From the NCBI GenBank assembly GCA_026707335.1, contig JAPOXB010000009.1, positions 15,858 to 27,766 on the forward strand: a DNA stretch of 11,909 bases. Direction: 5' to 3'. Source of the stretch: Chloroflexota bacterium. Lineage in GTDB: Bacteria; Chloroflexota; Dehalococcoidia; Bin125. The position numbers and the translations under genes are program-made. This document shows positions 6,799 through 11,909 of this stretch, one piece after another. Below the pieces are notes generated by a model. It ran no database searches. It had not been told where the DNA came from and saw nothing but the letters and a program-made list of their open reading frames with translations. Positions within the stretch are counted from its first letter, which is position 1. The number at the start of each line of letters is the position of its first letter.

Positions 6799-7218
6799 TC
6801 ATCCCACCCTCCGCGACACTAGGGTGAGGTGGTTGCGCCCGGATTCTCGCTGGTAGCGGAGTTGGTCCATCATCGTGCGCACGAGGTGGACGCCCTGCCC
6901 GCCGACCGGGCGATCTTCGAGCGCCGAGGACACATCGGCCTCCGGCGCGTCGTGGAGCGGGTCGAAGGGGCGGCCGTCGTCCCAGATCTCGATCGTGACC
7001 TCCTCCGGCTGGGAGTTCACCGTGAACTCGATCTCGTGCACACCCTCGTCGTACCCGTAGTTGATGATGTTGAGGCCCAACTCTTCTAGCACCAGATGCA
7101 CGCGGAAGACCAGATCGGGAGACCAGTTCTCCTTCTCGCCGATCTCAGCGACGGCGTCGATCAACCGCTCCAGTTCGGCCGGATCGGTCTCGATCGTGAA
7201 GCAGTATTCGCCACTCAA
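6799..7218 (-). CDS. RsbW-type anti-sigma factor / GHKL serine kinase
   Basis: Small cytoplasmic HATPase_c_2 protein of the RsbW/SpoIIAB type, which in partner switching binds a target (often a sigma factor) and phosphorylates a STAS antagonist. 139 residues from the preferred TTG start. The N-box ExxxN is at Glu46-Asn50 (EELGLNIINYGY), the G1 box DDG at 80-82 and the G2 box GGQG at 106-109, so nucleotide binding looks intact. The TTG at 7216-7218 overlaps the TGA of the PP2C gene (TTGA) and has AGGGAG 8 nt upstream. An ATG at 7249-7251 would add 11 residues and a 37-nt overlap but has no clear ribosome binding site; it is the main alternative. The next gene begins 1 nt after the stop. With no sigma-factor gene in the window, anti-sigma activity is inferred from the family, and the target may be some other protein. 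Confidence 0.88.
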   Translation of the reverse strand: MSGEYCFTIETDPAELERLIDAVAEIGEKENWSPDLVFRVHLVLEELGLNIINYGYDEGVHEIEFTVNSQPEEVTIEIWDDGRPFDPLHDAPEADVSSALEDRPVGGQGVHLVRTMMDQLRYQRESGRNHLTLVSRRVG

Positions 7219-8381
7219 CTCGCCGGCTCCCTGCGTTGCAGCGTGACACATGTCACGTCGTCCGACTGCGGCGTGTCGCCCGCGAAGGACGCCACGGCAT
7301 CGAAGACCGTCCGGTTCGCATCCCGCGAATCACCCGGCGGAGAGCTCGCGAAGACCTGCTGCAACCGCTCGATCCCGAACTCGTCGCGGTTGCTGTTCAT
7401 GGCCTCGGTGACGCCGTCGGTGTAGAGGATCACCGTGTCGCCCGGGGCGACGGTGACCGTGTGCTGCTCGAACGGGAAGTCGGGCACGATGCCCAGCACG
7501 ACGCCGCCGGTCAGGGGGAGCAACGTGGAACTGCCGTCGGCGTGGACGATAAGCGGCGCATCGTGCCCGCCGCTGGAGTAGGTGAACTCGCCGGTCGCGG
7601 GATCGTAGACGGCGTAGAGAACCGTCACGAACATCGAGGCCTCGTTGTCGTCGAACAGCAGGGAGTTCACCTCGCGGAGCGCCTCGGCGGGGCTCTCCGT
7701 GCCGATCGCCGCGCCCTTCAGGAGCGTGCGGCTCGACATCATGAAGAGCGCGGCCGGCACGCCCTTGTCCGATACGTCGGCGATGGCCAGCCCGATCCGG
7801 CCGCGGTCCAGGGGCAGGATGTCGAAGAAGTCGCCGCCGACGTTGCGCGCCGGCACCATGTGCCCGAACGACTGGTAGGCCGCGCCGCTGGGGAACTCGG
7901 TGGGGAGAATCGACTGCTGCATCTTGCTCGCGACATCGAGCTCGTTCTGCAGCGCGACGAGCTGGTCGCGGGACGACAGCGCCTCGCGCCACTCCATGAG
8001 GTGCTGCAGCGTCCGCTCGATCGTGACCCGCAGGTCCGAGAAGTCGAGCGGCTTCGTGACGAAATCGAACGCGCCCCGGTTCATCGCGGTGCGGATGTTC
8101 TTCATGTCGCCGTAGGCTGAGATGATCACCGAGCGGATGTTGGGGTTGACGTCGGGGATCTGAGAGAGCAGCGTTAGGCCGTCCATCTGCGGCATGTTGA
8201 TGTCGGAGAGGACCATGTCGATGTCCTCATCCTCGTTCAGCCGCTCCAGCGCCTCCACGCCGTTGTGGGCGAAGACGAACTCATAGCGGCGGGCCCGGAT
8301 GTCCCGGCGCATGCGTTGAAGGATGAGCGGCTCCAGGTCCGGCTCGTCGTCGACCACCAGGATCTTGTAGGTCTGTTCCAT
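7215..8381 (-). CDS. Receiver-PP2C fusion phosphatase (RsbU/SpoIIE type)
   Basis: Response regulator of 388 residues whose output is a PPM/PP2C serine phosphatase. The receiver (about 5-125) has acidic Asp11/Asp12, phosphoacceptor Asp60 in MVLSDINMPQMDG, Ser88 at the switch position and Lys110-Pro111. A helical linker (about 126-160) contains QNELDVASKMQQSILP, a motif typical just before RsbU-like phosphatase domains. The phosphatase (about 165-385) keeps metal-binding acids: Asp184 in GGDFFD, Asp202 in ADVSDKG, Asp322 in TDGVTEA, and Asp374-Asp375 in QSDDVT. The ATG at 8379-8381 has GGGTGA upstream. It ends overlapping the RsbW-like gene and follows the STAS gene by 87 nt. By family knowledge, phosphorylation of the receiver should switch on dephosphorylation of the STAS protein. 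The partner kinase is most simply the histidine kinase encoded further down the same operon. Confidence 0.95.
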   Translation of the reverse strand: MEQTYKILVVDDEPDLEPLILQRMRRDIRARRYEFVFAHNGVEALERLNEDEDIDMVLSDINMPQMDGLTLLSQIPDVNPNIRSVIISAYGDMKNIRTAMNRGAFDFVTKPLDFSDLRVTIERTLQHLMEWREALSSRDQLVALQNELDVASKMQQSILPTEFPSGAAYQSFGHMVPARNVGGDFFDILPLDRGRIGLAIADVSDKGVPAALFMMSSRTLLKGAAIGTESPAEALREVNSLLFDDNEASMFVTVLYAVYDPATGEFTYSSGGHDAPLIVHADGSSTLLPLTGGVVLGIVPDFPFEQHTVTVAPGDTVILYTDGVTEAMNSNRDEFGIERLQQVFASSPPGDSRDANRTVFDAVASFAGDTPQSDDVTCVTLQRREPAS

Positions 8382-8468
8382 CAGGTCACCCGCAGGCCCG
8401 GGGATGCACCATGCCGCGCCCGGTCACGCCGCGCCGCCGCCCTGCGCACGATGGCACGCCGGCGTCGG

Positions 8469-8807
8469 TCAGCCCTGCACCGCCGCGACCGCTTTCTCTT
8501 GCGTGTCGTGCGTCTGGATGATCTTGTCGAAACCGCTGATCTCGAACACTTCCCGCACGGGACCAACCAGCGAGCAGACGGCGAAGTTGCGGCTCTCGCC
8601 CTGCAGCGCCCGCGCGATCATCAGGATCACCCGCAGACCCGCGCTGCTGATATAGACCAGTCGCTCCATGTCGAGGACGACCGGGGCGTCCTCGCCGGCG
8701 ATGGCTGCCTGCACCGCCTCCTGGAACTCCCGGGCGTTGGACCCGTCCACGCGATCCTCCGTCAGGGCGACCAGCACCTCCCCCTTCCGCTCGGTCGTGA
8801 TCTCCAT
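8469..8807 (-). CDS. STAS-domain anti-sigma factor antagonist (RsbV/SpoIIAA type)
   Basis: Single STAS domain, 112 residues, cytoplasmic. It begins MEITTERKGEVLVALTEDRV and has the core VVLDMERLVYISSAGLRVIL, where Ser54 or Ser55 is the expected site of phosphorylation by the RsbW-like kinase. In Bacillus SpoIIAA the phosphoserine directly precedes Gly in a DSSGL motif; here the order is SSAGL, a common variant in the wider family, so the exact residue is not settled. The ATG at 8805-8807 has an excellent site (GGAGAG, 6 nt spacing). It is the first gene of the signalling operon; 87 nt of GC-rich sequence with no recognised terminator separate it from the phosphatase gene, so cotranscription is likely. 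Unphosphorylated, it should bind the RsbW-like protein and release that protein's target. Confidence 0.93.
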   Translation of the reverse strand: MEITTERKGEVLVALTEDRVDGSNAREFQEAVQAAIAGEDAPVVLDMERLVYISSAGLRVILMIARALQGESRNFAVCSLVGPVREVFEISGFDKIIQTHDTQEKAVAAVQG

Positions 8808-8883
8808 GCTGTTCTCTCCGTCCCCGACGTTGCGACGAAAGTCGCGGCTCGATCCGGCTCCTCAGTCTCGGTCCTTGGCGCAC

Positions 8884-8914
8884 ACCATACCCGATGCTGC
8901 CCGGCTACGGTCTA
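8884..8914 (-). promoter_or_regulatory. Possible promoter of the signalling operon
   Basis: TAGACC (8909-8914, 4 of 6 to the -35) and TATGGT (8884-8889) are separated by 19 nt on the minus strand, giving a leader of about 70 nt before the STAS ATG. The spacing is at the long edge for sigma-70-type promoters. Control by an alternative sigma factor of unknown consensus is equally possible. Confidence 0.25.
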
Positions 8915-8948
8915 CCCATGCCGGGGCGCCAACCATCGGACCGAACCG

Positions 8949-8970
8949 GCCCGCGCGCGGCGCCGCGGGC
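8949..8970. repeat. GC-rich hairpin upstream of the signalling operon
   Basis: GCCCGC (8949-8954) and GCGGGC (8965-8970) form a 6-bp stem around GCGCGGCGCC, inside a longer alternating GC tract running to about 8976. It lies between the oxygenase-like gene and the possible STAS promoter and may end upstream transcription, but lacks a T-run. Confidence 0.25.
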
Positions 8971-8992
8971 GCGCGCACGACCTCGGCCCGAT

Positions 8993-9041
8993 CCCGTCGC
9001 ACTGTAGCAGCCCCGCCGGTGCAGGCTCCCCCCGTCGCACT
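8993..9041. repeat. 11-bp direct repeat in the intergenic region
   Basis: CCCGTCGCACT occurs at 8993-9003 and again at 9031-9041, exact copies with start points 38 bp apart. Both lie between the oxygenase-like gene and the STAS gene. They could be paired binding sites for a regulator; chance in GC-rich DNA is a real alternative for so short a repeat. Confidence 0.35.
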
Positions 9042-9072
9042 TGGCGCGGCGGAACGCGGCCCCGCACCGGCG
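9014..9072 (-). terminator. 9-bp inverted repeat after the DUF2236 gene
   Basis: CGCCGGTGC at 9014-9022 is the exact reverse complement of GCACCGGCG at 9064-9072, with 41 nt between. The right arm starts 10 nt past the stop codon of the oxygenase-like gene. The long loop and absence of a T-run make it at best a Rho-dependent or pausing element, or an mRNA-stabilising structure. Confidence 0.25.
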
Positions 9073-9082
9073 CCCACCCGGT

Positions 9083-10255
9083 TCACCACTTCCTCGACCT
9101 CTCGGCGTAGACATGGTCCGGCAGCGCGTAGGTGACGCCCGACTCGTCGAACACCGACACGTCGAGCAGGGAGGTGAACTTGGTGAAGTTGCTGCCCTGG
9201 ACGCGTCGCGGGAACAGCCGCTCCATGATGCGGCCGTACCGCTCCTGCATCCGGAACCAGGGCAGGACCCCGATCGTGGTGTGGTTGGGGTACTCCAGTT
9301 GATCGGCGAGCGTATCGCCGATCAGCACGCGCGAGACGCGGAACACGTACTGCACGAGCCGGCGACGCTCGGCCGGATCGGTGATCCCCGCGACCAGCGG
9401 AGCCGAGTTGACGAGCGAGTTCGCCAGCACGACCGACTCCATCGGGGGAGGCGGCTCACACAGGCCGCCGACCTCGAAGATCCGCAGCGCGTCCTCCTCG
9501 TCCTTGAAGAGCATCGCCGGGGGGATGCCCATCAGGTGCCCGGAATAGCGCCAGACGTCCATGAAGCTGCGGCGCTCTTCGTCCGAGTAGCGGGCGCCCA
9601 GCCGCCTCATGTGATTGAGCAACCGGGCCGAGAAGGCGCTGATGGCGTATCCGACGTGCGCCGCACTCAGCGGCGTGCCCCATGCTTCATGATCCCAGTC
9701 GTCCGACGCGGCCAGGAGGTGCCGCACCTGCGCGTGCACCAGGCGGACCCGGACGGACAGTTTCCAGCCGTCGCCGTCCCGCGTCAGGCCGGCGGGCATG
9801 AAGATCTCGACCATCTGCCGGTTGTTCTGTTGCAGGCGCCGGACCCCCTGATCCCGCAGCCGGCCGGTGATGAAGAACGACTTGCTGATATTGGTGGAGA
9901 ATCCCTCGACGAGGACGCCCGCCACCATCCCGCCCAGCACGAGCTTCGCGTGCCGGTGGAACATGCGGATGCCGGGCGTCAATGCGTCGAGGTCAAGCCA
10001 GTCGGGCTCGGTCCCCAGCTCGGCGAAGAAGTCCCGCACGACAGGCGGCGCGTCGCGGAGCACGCTCTCGTCGTGATCCATCCCCGCCTGGATGAATCGC
10101 TCCGATTCCTCCGGTCCCAGCGGGGCCAGCTGCGCTACGAGTTCATCGGCCGCGGGGTCGCCGATCACCGTGTGGGCGAGGTATCGCTCCGTCATGGCCG
10201 GGTCGATCGCACGCGCCTCGTCTTGGCGGTCCAAGTAGTCGGACGGTATTGTCAT
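9083..10255 (-). CDS. DUF2236 / MpaB-family oxygenase-like protein
   Basis: Member of the DUF2236 family, which includes MpaB and the latex-clearing rubber oxygenase Lcp, alpha-helical proteins that in characterised cases bind haem b. 390 residues from the ATG at 10253-10255, which follows the transporter stop by only 4 nt, so the two genes probably form one unit. The ribosome binding site is poor, which fits coupling. Typical segments are FITGRLRDQGVRRL (about 128-141), RVRLVHAQVRH (169-179, holding the histidine expected to be the proximal haem ligand by family analogy), WGTPLS (192-197) and YSGHLMGIPPAMLF (237-250). No signal peptide or clear transmembrane segment is seen, unlike secreted Lcp. 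The substrate cannot be named; pairing with an MMPL-type exporter hints at a lipid or other hydrophobic compound. Confidence 0.85.
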   Translation of the reverse strand: MTIPSDYLDRQDEARAIDPAMTERYLAHTVIGDPAADELVAQLAPLGPEESERFIQAGMDHDESVLRDAPPVVRDFFAELGTEPDWLDLDALTPGIRMFHRHAKLVLGGMVAGVLVEGFSTNISKSFFITGRLRDQGVRRLQQNNRQMVEIFMPAGLTRDGDGWKLSVRVRLVHAQVRHLLAASDDWDHEAWGTPLSAAHVGYAISAFSARLLNHMRRLGARYSDEERRSFMDVWRYSGHLMGIPPAMLFKDEEDALRIFEVGGLCEPPPPMESVVLANSLVNSAPLVAGITDPAERRRLVQYVFRVSRVLIGDTLADQLEYPNHTTIGVLPWFRMQERYGRIMERLFPRRVQGSNFTKFTSLLDVSVFDESGVTYALPDHVYAERSRKW

Positions 10256-10259
10256 GCCG

Positions 10260-11909
10260 CTATTCGCTGCCCGGAGCGCTGGGAGTTCCGTCCCCTTCGG
10301 GCGCCTCGACGCGAAGGTCGGGAAGCCAACGGAGGAACGGCGGCAGGTACCAATTGCCTCTGCCGAGCACCTCCATGCTAGCTGGGACCAGGACTGACCG
10401 CACGAGTGTCGCATCCAAGAGCACCGCGACGGCCAAACCGAATCCCACCTGCTGATTGACAATCGTCTCGCCGGCGGCGAAGCCGCCGAACACCGCGACC
10501 ATGATCAGCGCCGCGCCGGTGATCATACCGCCCGTCGACCGCAGTCCGTAGGCCACGGCGCGGGCGTTATCGCCCGTCTCGTCGTAGCGCTCCCGGATGC
10601 GGCTCAGCAGGAATACGTGGTAGTCCATGGAGAGCCCGAAGAGGATGGTGAAAAGGAACAGCGGGATCCACGCGTCGATGACCTCGGCGCGCTGGAAGCC
10701 CACCAGGTCGGCGCCCACACCCTCCTGGAAGACGAGCACGAGCAGGCCATAGGTCGCCCCCACCGAAAGCAGATTCATGATGATCGCCTTGATCGGGATG
10801 ACGATCGACCGGAAGACGAGCATCAGGATGAGGAAGCTCAGGCCGAGCACGAAGGCGAAGACGATCGGCGTGTAGTCGTCGACGATGCCGTAGAAGTCGG
10901 TGGCCGCCGCGGTCACGCCGCCCACGTGGACCTCCGCGGGGACGCCCTCGAAGGCCGCGGGGATGAGGTCGTCGCGGAGCGTCGCCATGTCCTCGGTGGC
11001 GGCGCGGCTGTTCGGCTCGCCGGGGAACGGTAGCCGGATCACGGCGATGTCGCGGGCGCTGTTGGGCGCCGGCGGCAGCGGCCCGACCGGGAAGTCGGCG
11101 GAGCCCTCGATCGACGCCTGCAGTCGGCCGATGGCGGCGACGACACGCGGGTCGGAGAGATCACCATCGACCACGATCTCGGCGGGGCTCAGGAAGCCCG
11201 AGAGGTTGAACTCGCCCTGGGAGAACTCCTCCTTCGCGAGGACGAAGGCCGCCTTGGTCTTGGCGCTGTCGGGGAACGTGTTGACGTCGTTGAGACCGGT
11301 CTGGATGCCCGGAATGCCGAGCGCGCCGATGTTGAAGTAGAACAGGGTCACGATGACCATGGGAACGGCCACCAGCAGGATGCTGACGATGGGGTAGCGC
11401 GTCACGGCGTGGGTGATGGCCTCCCAGAACCCGTGCTCCCCCGGCTGCGGGGGCTTGAGCGCGAATCGGGAGAGGCCGGGGACGGTCAGCAGCCCCACGC
11501 GAGGGCCGAGCAATGCGAGCACGGCAGGCAGGAGCGTCATGGTCGCAGCGAGCGCGGCGATCACCACGACGATCGCGCCGATGGCGAGCGACTGGTAGAA
11601 CGACACCGGCACGATCAGCATCCCGAGCAGGGCCAGCACCACGGTCGTGCCGCTGAACAGCACCGTGCGCCCGGCGGTCGCGCCGGCCCGCGCGACGGCG
11701 TCGCGCGGCTGCAGGCCGCGGCTCATCTCCTCCCGGAATCGCGAGACGATCAGCAGCGAGTAGTCGATGCCGACCGCGAGCCCGATCATCGTGATCATCA
11801 TCGTCACGAAGAAGATCAGCTCGAAGCCCTGGCCGATGAGCCCCGCCGCCGCCAAGGCCACGCCGATGGCGACGATGGCCAGCCCGATCGGCAGCAGGGC
11901 GGCCACGAC
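10260..11909 (-). CDS. MMPL/RND-family transporter, C-terminal part (cut by the window edge)
   Basis: Inner-membrane proton-driven exporter of the MMPL type (mycobacterial MmpL, hopanoid transporter HpnN relatives); 549 residues are visible and the N-terminus lies beyond the window. In order: the end of the first membrane domain, with proton-relay motif GLAVGIDYSLL (Asp-Tyr about 49-50) and helices to about 135; one helix near 172-193; an extracytoplasmic porter domain (about 195-345); then a second set of five helices (about 347-510) with the twin motif GLSMDYHVFLLSR (Asp-Tyr about 429-430); and a short polar tail. Both Asp-Tyr pairs are present, so the visible part looks functional. The first codon in the window is GTC, read through, not a start. 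The TAG stop at 10260-10262 lies 4 nt before the DUF2236 start. Cargo is unknown. Confidence 0.92.
   Translation of the reverse strand, partial: VVAALLPIGLAIVAIGVALAAAGLIGQGFELIFFVTMMITMIGLAVGIDYSLLIVSRFREEMSRGLQPRDAVARAGATAGRTVLFSGTTVVLALLGMLIVPVSFYQSLAIGAIVVVIAALAATMTLLPAVLALLGPRVGLLTVPGLSRFALKPPQPGEHGFWEAITHAVTRYPIVSILLVAVPMVIVTLFYFNIGALGIPGIQTGLNDVNTFPDSAKTKAAFVLAKEEFSQGEFNLSGFLSPAEIVVDGDLSDPRVVAAIGRLQASIEGSADFPVGPLPPAPNSARDIAVIRLPFPGEPNSRAATEDMATLRDDLIPAAFEGVPAEVHVGGVTAAATDFYGIVDDYTPIVFAFVLGLSFLILMLVFRSIVIPIKAIIMNLLSVGATYGLLVLVFQEGVGADLVGFQRAEVIDAWIPLFLFTILFGLSMDYHVFLLSRIRERYDETGDNARAVAYGLRSTGGMITGAALIMVAVFGGFAAGETIVNQQVGFGLAVAVLLDATLVRSVLVPASMEVLGRGNWYLPPFLRWLPDLRVEAPEGDGTPSAPGSE

Noticed and set aside
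5544..6827. A 427-codon open frame on the plus strand opposite the binding-protein gene
   Set aside because: Same shadow effect; the minus-strand frame has a lipobox, ribosome binding site and family motifs, this one has none.
7236..8120. A 294-codon open frame on the plus strand opposite the receiver-PP2C gene
   Set aside because: Rich in Arg, His, Val and Gly with no family resemblance; the opposite strand carries all catalytic residues of two known domains.
8382..8468. A terminator or small gene between the STAS and phosphatase genes
   Set aside because: No stem followed by a T-run and no convincing reading frame with a ribosome binding site was found; it seems a plain operon spacer.

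Overview
The window is GC-rich bacterial DNA in which every supported gene lies on the minus strand. ClpC and S1 sequence style, a 5S gene away from 16S/23S, and a receiver-PP2C/STAS/anti-sigma-kinase module suggest a Chloroflexota member, perhaps Dehalococcoidia-like. This is inferred from protein and RNA style, not a database match, and is held with moderate confidence.

Layout, left to right (all transcribed right to left). 1-1267: N-terminal part of a ClpC-type Clp ATPase, cut by the window edge, whose N-domain appears to have one Clp repeat instead of two. 1391-2860: a four-domain S1 RNA-binding protein (ribosomal protein S1-like). 2953-3234: a stable-RNA island with tRNA-Ala(TGC, CCA encoded) followed by 5S rRNA and a hairpin terminator, with no 16S or 23S next to it. 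3337-8807: a five-gene signalling operon. 9083-11909: a DUF2236/MpaB-type oxygenase-like protein behind a partial MMPL/RND-family transporter.

The most interesting part is 3337-8807. In transcription order it encodes a STAS anti-sigma-factor antagonist, a receiver-PP2C (RsbU/SpoIIE-type) phosphatase, an RsbW-type GHKL kinase, a lipoprotein of the branched-chain amino-acid binding family, and a two-TM HAMP histidine kinase. The last four are packed with overlaps or a 1-nt gap. The simplest model: the lipoprotein binds a ligand outside the membrane and engages the large extracytoplasmic helical domain of the histidine kinase. The kinase then phosphorylates Asp60 of the receiver-PP2C protein, which dephosphorylates the STAS protein, and the STAS protein captures the RsbW-like kinase and frees its target. 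No sigma factor and no ABC permease or ATPase is present, so both the output and the sensory-only role of the binding protein are inferences.

No insertion sequence, CRISPR array, integrase or attachment site was seen. There is no gene-free stretch above 300 bases; the longest is about 275 bases (8808-9082), holding a possible promoter, a GC hairpin, an 11-bp direct repeat and a 9-bp inverted repeat.
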